DNA of 22,500 nucleotides from Trachelipus rathkii (taxonomy: Eukaryota; Arthropoda; Malacostraca; Isopoda; Trachelipodidae), in NCBI GenBank assembly GCA_015478945.1, contig JABUQX010097130.1:10001-32500 (forward strand). Reading direction: 5' to 3'. The position numbers and the translations under genes were made by a program. The first letter of the stretch is position 1. Each line of letters opens with the position of its first letter. The notes beneath the pieces are model-generated. The model did no database searches. It saw nothing but the letters and a program-made list of their open reading frames with translations, and was not told the DNA's origin. Shown piece by piece: positions 10,021-20,435 of the stretch.

Positions 10021-10560
10021 TACAAGAAAAAGAAAAAAAAAAAATAAAAAAAATAAAAAATTAAATATAATAAAATAAATAAATTAAATAAAAGTTTCTT
10101 ATTCCTTTTTATGTTTATAATTACAAATTTACGTTTTTACCATCCCTAAAGCAGTAAAAATCACTTAAAATCAAACCCCATCCAAACCTCCTCCTGACCC
10201 TTCGTGATCTATTGATCCTATATATTAAGATTGAAATGGTCATTATATTTTTATTTTATAATATGGGTTTGCTCAACGTTATTTTATATCATATACCCTT
10301 AAAGCAGCTAAATCACTTAAATCAAAAACTTATTCCAAACCTCCTACTTCTGACCATGCTCCTAGTAGATCATCATGATCTTATTATCTATTGATTTAAG
10401 GTCATATTTTTACTAAAAATTGAACGTCATTTACATAACCCTTTAAATCACGTCAAACTCACTAAATTCAAACAAAACTATCCAACCCGCCTTCTCTGTC
10501 AATTGTGATTTAACTATTGATCTATTGATTCAAGTCACGTTTCGAGTATCATTTTGGAAA
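10021..10560. repeat. Left-arm A-rich spacer and ~150-bp repeats
   Basis: An A-rich run (10023-10095) is followed by about three units sharing CCTAAAGCAGTAAA-TCACTTAAA-TCAAA, CAAACCTCCT-CTGACC and TGATCTATTGAT. Starts are near 10145, 10289 and 10440. They mirror 19990-20435. One further related unit lies at about 13600-13740, deeper in this arm. The ORF 10212-10394 is not supported as a gene. Confidence 0.75.
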
Positions 10561-11430
10561 ACATAACATAAATCAAGTTCCTTATACAAAGATCAATCAA
10601 TATATGTTAAACGGTAACAAGTTTTCACATTAATAAAACTTACTTAGCATCATCTAAACTATGAATATAGCCCACAAAGACAAACCTGACACGCCTTTAA
10701 ACATGAAATAAACTTTGGTAACTTATCAAAGTTCCACAACATAACAACAGTAAAAGTAACCCAACATAGCATACAAAGACGTACTCTATTCACACTTTTT
10801 TCAAGCAGATCTCTAACATATTAACGTTAACCTTTACACTGACACAGTAACATTTAGCAAAATTTATCAAACAACGTGGTTAATATCATACAATCAATGA
10901 GTTATACTCTACAAATAAGGTTTTCACATTAATAAAGCATAAATATCTTTACTGACCCACTCAAGACCCAAATAATTACAAGACAAACCTATCAACCTTA
11001 AACACGAAATAAACATAAGACATTAACAAAAAAGGTCCAAAACTTATCAACAAGTAAAAGTAACTAACAGACTACAAAAACACTAATCATTCACTTTATA
11101 CAAACAATTATCCACCCAATATGACAATGTTAATTTTACATTTAACATAGGTAATATTTAACAAAAAATTTAGCATAACCTATCCTAACTAGCATATACC
11201 TAATGAATAAAGACAAACAAAGTAAGTTTTTATTCTCTGTTAAAGCTAAACTTATGAACTAATAGCATACTTAAATCCACAATTGCTGCACGAAAACAGT
11301 CAAACCCAACATCTTTAAAAAACAAAGCGTTACATAAGGGACAGTAAAACAAGTTTTTCAGGTGCCTATAAATATAAAATTTACAATAAAAAGAACATTT
11401 AAATAAATAAATCACAATCAACATATAAGG
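10561..11430. repeat. Left-arm 310-370-bp repeats, outer group
   Basis: Two to three degenerate units share ACATTAATAAAGCTAACATAGCAT, AGACAAACCTAACAC-CTTAAACACGAAATAAAC-TTAACAAAGTTCC, CATATTAACGTTAATTTTACA and GTAATATTTAGCAAAATTTA. The marker GTTAA-TTTTACA recurs near 10820 and 11130. The units mirror 19098-19990. ORF 11230-11424 is a chance frame. Confidence 0.75.
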
Positions 11431-11458
11431 TTTTATTTGTAAATTTTATCCATCCTAA

Positions 11459-12222
11459 TCAGGGGCGACATAGGATTCTGTGAAAAATTTGAGCAAGTTT
11501 TATATGTTTCTCCAGAGATTCAACACCATCCGATAAGATGTAAGCATAAATACAACCAGCGGCACTAAACCATTTTTCTGCATATTTCGGTTCAACAGCA
11601 CTCACTCAGCTTCATGCAAGAGAAGTAAACGTATCCTGGCTGATAGTTATTAAGGCATTTCTGTATTACTGAATTATACCGGAAACCACATGTTCGGTGT
11701 AAATATCATAGATTACACCATGTGCTATATGAATTAAGTCCTCAAGTATGTCAACATCGTTAAGGTGCGATGTTAATTCGTTTTTTATTTTAAACAAAGC
11801 TGTTATATTTTCAGATGTTCGAACTGTGAAAACCTATACACGGGTACGCATGAAGGTCACACAATCGAAGGGTTTCCAATAAGTTTGCGCACATCAATAC
11901 TTTTTAACATTATCAGATGCAGTGAAAGCAACATCTATTCTATTTTTATCCTCTCAAGCTGTCACCTTTGATTTCAGCAGGATGCGATGTCTCAGATGAC
12001 ACATACTCAGTCTTCACCCAAGCTTCAACGCTGTCAATTAATCCCTTGATGAAATTCTTCAACCGATATGATTAAAAGTCTATTACCTGCACCTCCAATT
12101 GGAATACAGGCAATATATTGCTTTCCATTCGTTTTACGAAAAAATGTAATTGACACATCGTTGGGTATTACGAAGGTCCTCGTAAAGAGGACATTCGTAG
12201 GAGCAGAATGAGAGGTCATCAT
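11459..12222 (-). pseudogene. Unknown ~254-codon gene, left-arm copy (frameshifted)
   Basis: I do not recognise this protein. It starts with ATGATG at 12222, giving MMTSHSAPTNVLFTRTFVIP, and stays open for 62 codons through IACIPIGGAGN and IISVEEFHQG. Frameshifts follow, and later pieces read VEAWVKTEYVSSETSHPAE, FTVRTSENITALFKIKNELT, VDILEDLIHIAHGVIYDIYT and, at the C-terminus, SLEKHIKLAQIFHRILCRP with a TGA at 11459-11461. The span is 764 bp against 765 bp for the right-arm copy, and the same peptides appear in both, so this was once a single coding sequence. No signal peptide, membrane segment or catalytic motif is evident. A TATA-like TATATATTC (complement of 12366-12374) lies upstream and AATAAA (complement of 11432-11437) lies 22 nt past the stop. 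Confidence 0.55.
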
Positions 12223-12380
12223 ACCAACACAGCGAAAAATGTCTTACTGACGAAATTCGGATGTATAAACAGATCTAAAAGGTAACGAGATTTCTTTCTT
12301 TCAACCAATCAGAAGAAAGTAAACAAAAATACAATGCACGAACGAACCATATCAGTTCAAAAGGCTATATATTCTCACAA
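12223..12380 (-). promoter_or_regulatory. Conserved upstream region of the left-arm gene
   Basis: This stretch is nearly the same as the sequence before the right-arm copy. It contains GAATATATAG (complement of 12365-12374) about 145 bp before the ATG, a TATA-like position. It also contains CTCGTTACCTTTTAG (complement of about 12276-12290), which resembles a 3' splice site. Both are candidates only. A (CAA)n run at 12377-12402 lies beyond it. Confidence 0.35.
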
Positions 12381-14390
12381 CAACAACACAACAACAACAA
12401 TAACATAGTACAAAAATTAGTTCTTTATATACTAACCAAACGGAATATATGCTAACGTAACATTGTTTTCACATTAATTAAAGCTAACATAGCGATTACC
12501 AGAACTAAGATATTAAGTGTCAATAACAAAATTCTACACACCTTACGCTAGAATAAAACAACTAACATTACAAAGTTCCATACTTAACAGCAGTAAAGTA
12601 CCTAGCACAGCATACAAAACGTAACCTATTTTCATACATTTTTTCAGGCATATCTACATATATGTTAATTTTACAATCAACAACTGATTTACGTAAGCAT
12701 TTAGAGTATTTCATTTCGGATAAACATAACACAAAATGAGTTCTTTATATACTAACCATCGAATATATAAGCTAACATAGCATCATATGAACTAAGAAAA
12801 TAATGTACAACGACAAACTAACACAACTTAAGCACGAATAAAGGGTTAACATTAACAAAGTTCCACACTTAATACCTGTAAAGTAACTAACATTGCATAC
12901 AAATCGTAACCTATTCATACTTTTTCCAAACATATCTCTAACATATTAACGTTAATTTTACATTGACGCGGTAATATTTAGCAAGGATTTATCATAATCT
13001 TGTCCAATTATCATACAGACCAACGAAAAACTGTAAACATAACAAAGTTTTATCTAAACATAACACAAAAAATAAGTTCTTTATATACTAACCAACGAAT
13101 ATATGCTTGACGTAAACAAACGTTTACATTAATAAAGCTAACATAACCATAACCTGAACTAAGAATATAATGTACAACGACAAACCTAACACACCATACG
13201 TACGAATAAACCACTAACATTAACAAACTTCCGCGCTTAACAACAGTAAAGTACCTTAACACTTCGGTACAAAAACGTAACCTATTTCCACAAGCTTTTT
13301 CAAGCATATCTCTAACATGATCAATGTGTAATTTTGCATTAAACATCCGTAATATTAACAAAAGTTTAAGCATAAACCTGTCTAAGCATCATACTGACAA
13401 AGAAATTTAATGCTTGACGTCACAAATGTCTTTACATCAACTTTTCGTAACATTAACAAAAAATTCATCATACCTCGTCTAAATATCATAATCCCCAGCG
13501 AATAATCGCAAACATAACAAAGTTTTAACCAAACATAACAAAAAATAACAAAATTTTATCCTAACATAACATAAAAATAAGTTCTTTGAGTAAAATATCA
13601 CAGTAAAGCGTAATAATTTACTGATTTTAAAGCAGTAAATCAGTAAATCAAGCCACCCATCCCCGCAGTCCCCTACCCGTCCCACCCACCTGTGATCTAT
13701 TGAACTATTGATTCAAGTTCATATTTTCAGTATCATTTTGGACAAACATTAAATAAAATAATCTTTATATTACCAACCTACGAATATATTGCTTAACCAA
13801 CAAGGTTTTAACATCAATTGTAAAGCTAAACAATCATACCGCGACTAGGAAATATAATGTACAAATGAAACCTAACATACCTAGGCGATGAATAATCAAG
13901 CTTACATCCTTGAAAAATTCCCTATGATCAAGGTAAAGTATTCTAACAGGTCATACCAATACGCATATGTTCCCACTTTTCGAGCATATTAGCAACAGGT
14001 AAAGCCGTATTATCTAACAAAATCCCTTAACAAAGTGACCAATCTATCAAAGATGCCACCATCTTGAACTATGAATTGACACTATCTTCATCAAAGTGTC
14101 ACTCGTTTCGAGTATAACATCATTTGACCTACGAATAAACGTAGACATTAGCAAAAGTCTAGGGCAAACCTAACATTATTCAACAAAAACTTAACCTAGG
14201 CTCACAGTTCTAACACATCATCGTCAGTTAACACAGTAATATCTTACAAAAACTCATCATTTCTCTAACAAATCAGTGTTATTTCCACATTTGCCCATAG
14301 TAATATTTACATAAACGTACTTAACTTACGAATAAACAGTTTGTCATTAACAAGGAATATCCAAACAACACATTACCTTTCCGAAGAAGA
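12381..14390. repeat. Left-arm 310-370-bp repeats, inner group
   Basis: About five to six degenerate units of the same family as 10561-11430, with markers near 12660, 12945 and 13317. They become more diverged toward the centre (13740-14390). A stray copy of the ~150-bp unit lies at about 13600-13740 (GATTTTAAAGCAGTAAATCA ... TGTGATCTATTGA). This group is about twice as long as its right-arm counterpart. ORFs 13050-13373 and 13479-13685 (minus) run through repeats and are not conserved as proteins. Confidence 0.7.
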
Positions 14391-14394
14391 AAAC

Positions 14395-14540
14395 CAGGGG
14401 GATTCGCCCCTGAAAGGGTGTGAATCCTGCGAGGGGGGATCACCCCGCAGGGTTGTAAGCGGGCTTTCGGGCTGAGGCCTTACCCCTCCTTCGGAGGGGT
14501 AAAGCCCGCTTACACCTCTTCGGGGTGATCACCCCCTGAA
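14395..14540. other. Central GC-rich hairpin cluster of the giant inverted repeat
   Basis: Four inverted repeats lie in 146 bp. They are CAGGGG/CCCCTG (14395-14412); CCTGCG(A)GGGG/CCCCGCAGG (14426-14451); TGTAAGCGGGCTTT/AAAGCCCGCTTACA (14454-14467 with 14501-14514, 14 perfect pairs) enclosing TTACCCCTCC/GGAGGGGTAA (14480-14502, loop TTC); and the perfect palindrome GGGGTGATCACCCC (14522-14535). The region is sharply more GC-rich than its AT-rich flanks. It marks the switch from minus-oriented to plus-oriented repeat units. Confidence 0.8.
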
Positions 14541-14797
14541 AATTTCATCCACTTCTCCCAAACAGAAAAAAAATTATCTCAATTTTTCATTTCAAAATCC
14601 AAAAAAAAGTGAGTTTGGAAATTGGACAACGCTGACAAAAAAAAATTGTTACGTAAGCTTTATATTCGTTGTCAGTATGATGATTAGACAGGATTATGCT
14701 AAATTTTTGTTAAATATTACGATGTTAATGTAAAATTAACATTGATATGTTAGAGATATGCTTGAAAAAAAACGCTCATTTGCTTTACTGTTATAAT
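14541..14797. repeat. Right-arm innermost segment
   Basis: After an A-rich stretch (14560-14645) the sequence joins the 310-370-bp repeat family in the right-arm orientation: GTTAAATATTACGATGTTAATGT and GATATGTTAGAGATATGCTTG. It is interrupted at 14798 by the hAT transposon and resumes at 17234. Confidence 0.75.
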
Positions 14798-15059
14798 TAG
14801 GGGTGTACCGGAACTGAAATTTTCAGTTCCGGCCGGAACCGGAATTAGCCGGAATCACAAAAAAAAATTCCGGCCGGAATTCCGGCCGGAACCGGAATTT
14901 CTTATGAACTTTCCTTTAACTATAAAGAAATGTAAAAAATATATATTTTAAATAACTTTCAACATAAAATCTTATTTAGTACAACACCACTTCATGAACA
15001 TATGGAAAATCATCATTGAAGAGATTATCTGGAAGTCCAAAAATTTTAATATTAAAAGG

Positions 15060-16975
15060 GAGAGTATTGTATTTTCTAGAAGAGGGGAAACCACAAAAGA
15101 GCAATAGATCCAAGCCGTGAAAAAAGTGAGCTTTGAGGGGTGTTTTCCTCAAAAAAGATTTGGCATATCAATGACCCCAAATCACAGAAAATAATGAATT
15201 TTATCGCGATGAGTATCCAGCCATTCACAGTCACAGAAGAGAAGGGATTCATAGAACTTATTGCATCAACCAAAATATCTTATTCCTAGTAGAAAATATT
15301 TTGTACAGAAAATGTTACCAACTTCATACAGGAAATTGAGATCAGCAGTATTCGAGAAGTTATCTAAGGCTGATCAGATATCATTTACTACAGATATATA
15401 GAGAGCTAAATAATTCAAACGACTCATTTATTTCTTTAACTGCACTCTGGTTTACCAGCGAGTTTAAAAAAATGGACTGTGTATTCCATTGCAAGTATTT
15501 CCCAGGTTCTCATTCTGGAATTAAAATCACTATGAGTTTTGAAATTACGATGAATAATTGGGAAATTCCTCCTAACATAATCCATTGACCTTCGAGAGGA
15601 GGCTATAACATGAAACTTGGAACTGATTTAGCAGGATACACAAGTTTTTCTTGTTTTATTCATAAAATTCAATTTATATAAAGATTCATTAATTTCTCAA
15701 AGAGCAGTGTGATTTAACAAAGAAACGAAGGAATATTTTACACATTTCGATCAGTTCCAGGTTTTTTAAAACTGTAATGAACTTTAAAAAAAAGAATACA
15801 TAGAGACTTCGATCCACATCTTGCAAGCCTCACTTATGCCAATTCAAGATGTTAAATACAAGGGCTGGGATACCACATATTTGATTTTCTAGAAAGATTG
15901 AATGTTTGAAAAGACTCTGCAAGTTTATTATTAGGAACAATCAATCATTTAGCTTTGACTGCTAATAATGGCAAATAACTTGAAAAAATTCCAAGAGTTT
16001 TGCAACCATTTCTCATGGTTACGGAAACTATAAGGCAAAATCAATTATATCATCAATTATTCTACTTATTTGAGCTCTCCAGCATATCATCTCAACTCTG
16101 AGGTGACAGCAGAGAATAACAGCACGGCCCTGAACGCCAATCGGATCTGCGCACGTTAGATCTCTCACTGAATCAAAACAGCCAAGCAGCACAGGACTCA
16201 CTAGTCAATATATAAAACACCCAGCCACGATACCTTGTTTTAACATACCTCGTCACGTCCGCTACCTCACAGATACCTACACTGGACCTTTACTCTTTCA
16301 ACATGAAAATAAGGGAAGTTGCGTAGAACCTGCGATGCTCGACTAGAAATCCATGCCACACATAATCTGAACGTAGAACCAGCTCGATCACTCGTGCCAG
16401 TAGCCACAGTACCAGCCGAAGAAGTCATTCAGCGCGCCCCATCGAGCCATTTCTCAGAACACGCCAGCCATTACCTCCACAATAAACTAGATTTGCCCAA
16501 GCTTCCAGCCTCAAATACATTATTAGGAGCATTAAGAAAAGAACCATTACTGTAAAGTTACTTAGTTTTTATAAGTTTGAAGAAAGTGAAAGTGACAGCG
16601 ATTCAGTTAGTGTAAAAAGAAAAAAAAAAAGAAAAATCAGTGGCTCTTCAAAAGGTAAATTCTTAAAGAAATTGAAATTTTTTTTACAAGAAAAATCAAT
16701 TTCTAATCTGGGAAAAGAAGAATTCCTTAATTGATGGAAAATGAACAAAGCTAAATTCCCAAACATTGCAGTACTAGCCCAAAAATTACTCTCCTTTCCA
16801 GTCTCCTCCATATATTCTGAGAAATTATTTTCATTTTTAGAAGCAGGAAATATATTTGAGGAAAAACGTTTAAAAATATCGCCCAAAACTGTGAACAGTT
16901 TTTCTTTTACTTCACCACAATTCAGCAATATTTTCAATCCTATAATCCTATATTTTGAGGTATTTGAGTAATCTT
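15060..16975 (+). pseudogene. Broken hAT transposase (BED/hAT dimerisation type)
   Basis: Ordered fragments on the plus strand cover most of a hAT transposase. They are KIMNFIAMSIQPFTVTEEKG (from about 15188); SRKYFVQKMLPTSYRKLR; ISFTTDI followed by TAG (15399-15401), where the family has Trp after the first catalytic Asp; LTALWFTSEFKKMDCVFHCK (from about 15437); NMKLGTDLAGYTSFSCFIHK (from about 15608); LERLNV near 15893; and VLQPFLMVTETI (about 15998-16033). The C-terminal dimerisation domain is open at 16741-16971: FPNIAVLAQKLLSFPVSSIY, SEKLFSF and EKRLKISPKTV. Stops, frameshifts and a GC-richer insertion (about 16085-16560) break it. The N-terminal BED finger was not identified. The minus-strand ORF 16569-17006 is its shadow. 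Confidence 0.8.
16085..16560 (+). mobile_element. LTR-like insertion inside the hAT transposase
   Basis: A block with clearly higher GC content lies between the middle and C-terminal parts of the hAT transposase, where a hAT reading frame would be expected. It contains a TATA box (TATATAAA, 16209-16216) and AATAAA about 270 bp later (16481-16486), the U3-R arrangement of a solo LTR. I could not define TG...CA ends or a 5-bp target duplication, so the boundaries are approximate. The frame 16319-16555 has no ATG start and no recognised domain. Confidence 0.4.
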
Positions 16976-17233
16976 TATTTAATAATACTGTAGGTATGTG
17001 ATACACTGTATGAATACTTTACACAAGAGCTACTATTATATTTTTGTTAAAAGATGGGCTATGGGTTATATAAAATAAATCTCTTACAACAAATTTTTTT
17101 TCTCAGAAGTAAATTAATAATTCCTGGTTCCGGTCCGGAATTTTGAAAAATTCCGGGTCCGGAACCGGAACCGGAAAAAAATGTCAAATTCCGGCCGGAA
17201 TTCCGGCCGGACCGGAATTCCGGTACACCTCTA

Positions 17234-18150
17234 GTTGTTAAGTGCAGAAGTTTGTTAATGTTAGTAATTTATTCGTACGTGTGGTGTGTTAGGTTTGTCG
17301 TTGTACATTATATTCTTAGTTCAGGTTATGTTATGTTAGCTTTATTAATGTAAAGAACGTTTGTTACGTCAGGCATATATTCGATGGTTTAGTAGTTATA
17401 AAGAAACTTATTCTTTCTGAATGGGTTATGTTTGGTAATAAACTTTGTTATTTTTTACAGTTTCGCTCTGGTCTTGTATGATAACTTGGACAAGATTATG
17501 ATAAATCCTTGTTAAATATTACCGCGCCAATGTAAAATTAACGTTAATATGTTAGAGATATGTTTGGAAAAAGTATAAAAGGTTACGATTTGTATTGCAA
17601 TGTTAGTTACTATTACAGGTTAGTGTGGACGACCTTTGTTAATGTTAACTCTTTATTCGTGCTTAAGTTGTGTTAGTTTGTCGTTGTACATTATTTTCTA
17701 GTTCATATGAGCTATGTTAGCTTTATTAATATGAAAACCTTGTTGATGTTAAATATATTACGATGGTTGTAGTATATAGAGAACTCTTTTGTTGTTATGT
17801 TTATCCCCGAAATGACTACTTTTAAATGCTACGTAAATCAGTTCGTTGATTGAAATTAACATATGATATGCTGTAGAGATATGCCTTAAAAAGTATTTGA
17901 ATAGGTTACGTTTTGTTGCCTTGCTAGGTACTTTACTGCGTTAATATGGAACTTTGTTTAAATGTTAGTTGTTTATTCTAGGCGTAAGGTGTGTTAGATT
18001 TGTTATTGCACATTATATTCTTAGTTCTGGTAATGCTATGTTAGCTTTATTAATTGTGGAAAACAATGTAGTTAGCATTATATTCGTTGGTAGTTATATA
18101 AAAGACTTATTTTACCTGTACTATGTTCATTGTTCGTTGTTTTGTTGTTA
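17234..18150. repeat. Right-arm 310-370-bp repeats, inner group
   Basis: Two to three units in plus orientation, with marker GTAAAATTAACGTTAATATG near 17530 and a weaker copy near 17855. They also share GTGTTAG-TTTGTCGTTGTACATTAT, TATGTTAGCTTTATTAATGT and TTAACAA-type words. ORF 17969-18151 is a frame through the repeat. Confidence 0.8.
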
Positions 18151-18304
18151 ACGAGAATATATACCCCTTTGAACTGATATGGTTCGTTCGTGCATTGTAT
18201 TCTTGTTTACTTATCTTCTGATTGTTGAAAGAAAGATCTCGTTACCTTTTAGATCTGTTTATACATCCGAATTTCGTCAGTAAGACATTTTTCGCTGTGT
18301 TGGT
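18151..18304 (+). promoter_or_regulatory. Conserved upstream region of the right-arm gene
   Basis: AATATATA at 18156-18163 lies about 145 bp before the ATG, as in the left arm. CTCGTTACCTTTTAG (about 18238-18252) resembles a 3' splice acceptor. Near identity with the left-arm counterpart supports function or recent common origin. No experiment is implied. Confidence 0.35.
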
Positions 18305-19069
18305 ATGATGACCTCTCATTCTGCTCCTACGAATGTTCTCTTTACGAGGACCTTCGTAATACCCAACGATGTGTCAATTACATTTTTTCGTAAAACGAAT
18401 GGAAAACAATATATTGCCTGTATTCCAATTGGAGGTGCAGGTAATAAGACCTTTAATCATATCGGTTGAGGAATTCATCAAGATTATCGACTGCGTTTGA
18501 AGCTTGGGTAAAGAATGAGTATGTGTCATCTGAGGACATCGCATCCTTGCCCTGAAACAAAGGTGACAGCTTGACGAGGATTATATAGAATAGATGTTCT
18601 TTCACTGCATCTGATAATGTTAAAAGTATTGATGTGCGCAACTATTGGAAACCCTTCGATTGTGTGACCTTCATGCGTACGTGTATAGGTTTCACAGTTC
18701 GAACATCTGAAAATATAACAGCTTTGCTTAAAATAAAAAACGAATTAACATCGCACCTTAACGATGTTGACATACTTGAGGACTTAATTCAATATAGCAC
18801 TATGGTGTAATCTATGATTTTACACGAAACATGTGGTGTTTCCCGTTGTTATAATTCAGTATCAGAAATGCCTTAATAACTATTCAGCCAGGATACGTTT
18901 ACTTCTCTCTGCTATGAGCAAGTGAGTGCTGTTGAACCGAAATATGCAGAAAAAATGGTTTAGTTGCCTCAGGTTGTATTTATGCTTACATCTTATCGAT
19001 GGTGTTGAATCTCTGGAGAAACATATAGAACTTGCTCAAATTTTTCACAGAATTCTATGTCTCCCCTGA
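18305..19069 (+). pseudogene. Unknown ~254-codon gene, right-arm copy (frameshifted)
   Basis: This is the second copy of the unrecognised gene. It opens with ATGATG at 18305 (MMTSHSAPTNVLF) and matches the left copy through IACIPIGGAGN. A shift then occurs at GGTAATAAGACC, where an extra base is present relative to the left arm. A second open stretch (about 18590-18809) reads FTASDNVKSIDVRNYWKPFD and continues through RTSENITALLKIKNELTSHL to VDILEDLI, open here where the left copy is interrupted. Conversely the C-terminal part (SAVEPKYAEK, then frameshifted) is better in the left copy. It ends at TGA 19067-19069, with AATAAA at 19092-19097. The total of 765 bp equals 255 codons including the stop. 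No domain is recognised. The minus ORF 18453-18641 is a shadow. Confidence 0.55.
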
Positions 19070-19097
19070 TTAGATGGATTAATATATTTAAAATAAA

Positions 19098-19990
19098 ACT
19101 TATATGTTTGAATGTATTTATTTATTTAATGTTCTTTTTTATTGGAAATTATATGTTATACACCTGAAAACATGTTTTACTGCCCCCCTTATGTACGCTT
19201 TGTTGTTTTAAGATGTTGGGCTGGCTGTTTATTCGTGCAGCCGTTGTGTGTTAAGTATGCTATTGTGTTCATAGTTTAGCTTTACAGAGAATAAAAACTT
19301 TACTTTGTTTGTCTTTACCAATTAGTATTATGCTAGTTAGGATAGGTTATGCTAAATTTTTTGTTAAATATTATATGTTTAATGTAAAATTAACTTGTCA
19401 ATAATTGGTGATTATGTTTGATTAAAGTGGAATGGATAGTTTTTGTATGTCTTGTTAGTTACTTTTACTGTTGATAAGTTTGGACCTTTTGTTAATGTTT
19501 ATCAGTTTATTCGTTGTTTTAAGTGTTGATAGGTTTGTTTGTTGTACATTATTTATCTTAGTTCATGTAACGATATGTTAGCTTTATTAATGTGAAAACC
19601 TTATTTATGTTTAGCAGATACTCATTGATCTGTATGATAATTAACCAACGTTGTGATAAATTTTTGCTAAATGTTACTGGGTCAGTGTAAGATTAACGTT
19701 AATATGTTAAGAGATATGCTTTTGATTAAAGTGTGAATAGAGTACTCTTTGTATTGCTATGTTGGTTTACTTTCTTGGTTGTTATGTGTGAACTTTTCGA
19801 TAACGTTAACAGTTTATTCATGTTTAAGGCGTGTCAGGTTTGTCTTTGTGGGCTTATTCATAGTTTAGATTGATGCCTAAGTAAGTTTTATTAATGTGAA
19901 AACTTTGTTACGTTAACATATATTGATTGATCTTTGTATAAAGAACTTGATTTTATGTTATGTTTATCCAAAATGATACTCGAAATGTGG
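19098..19990. repeat. Right-arm 310-370-bp repeats, outer group
   Basis: Two to three units mirroring 10561-11430. Markers AATGTAAAATTAACTTG near 19380 and GTGTAAGATTAACGTTAATA near 19685 are about 305 bp apart. Both carry TTAGCTTTATTAATGTGAAAAC. Confidence 0.8.
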
Positions 19991-20435
19991 CCTTAGATCA
20001 ATAGATCAAAGATCAATAGTGGACAGGAGGGAGTTGGATAGTGGTTTTGATTGGTGATTTACTGCTTTAGGGTATGTTAAAAACGTTACAATTTTAGTAA
20101 AAATATGACCTTAATCAATAGATCAATAGATCAATAGATCAATAGAACACAGGTGGTCAGGAGGGAGGTTGGATGTTGGTTTGATTTAGTGATTTACTGC
20201 TTTAGGGTATGTAAAACGTTACAATTTTAGTAAAAAATTTGACCTTATCAATAGATCAATAGATCACAGCAGGGTATGATGGTCAGGAGGGTGGTTGATT
20301 TGTGATTACTGCCTTAGGGTATTGTAAAAACGTAAATTTGTAAGTTATAAACATAAAAAGAATAAGAAATTTTATTTATTTATTTATTTATTTATTTAAT
20401 TTTTATTTTTTTTATTTTTTTTCTTTTCTGTATCG
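19991..20435. repeat. Right-arm ~110-130-bp repeats and T-rich spacer
   Basis: Three units share TCAATAGATCAATAG, GGTCAGGAGGGAGGTTGGAT, GTGATTTACTGCTTTAGGGT and ACAATTTTAGTAAAAA. GATCAATA is itself repeated up to four times. A T-rich run with (TTTA)n lies at about 20370-20430. They mirror 10021-10560. Confidence 0.85.

Larger units (their letters stand above)
14798..17233 (+). mobile_element. hAT-family DNA transposon nested in the right arm
   Basis: The termini are TAGGGGTGTACCGG (14798-14811) and CCGGTACACCTCTA (17220-17233), 14-bp inverted repeats with one mismatch. Both ends carry dense sub-terminal CCGGAA/TTCCGG repeats (14811-14900 and 17123-17222), a layout common for hAT transposase binding sites. 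The right flank GTTGTTAA (17234-17241) matches the empty site seen in sister repeat units (complement CTTAACAACAGTAAAG near 13236-13251). The left flank GTTATAAT is a decayed version of the same 8-bp duplication. It encodes a broken transposase on the plus strand and is itself interrupted. Confidence 0.85.

Noticed and set aside
13050..13685. Minus-strand ORFs of 107 and 68 residues
   Set aside because: They run through 310-370-bp tandem repeats and their frames are not kept in the other units.
16569..17006. 145-residue minus-strand ORF, the longest in the window
   Set aside because: It runs antisense to the hAT dimerisation domain, which has clear family motifs on the plus strand. The ORF has low-complexity Phe and Ser/Leu runs and no recognisable domain.
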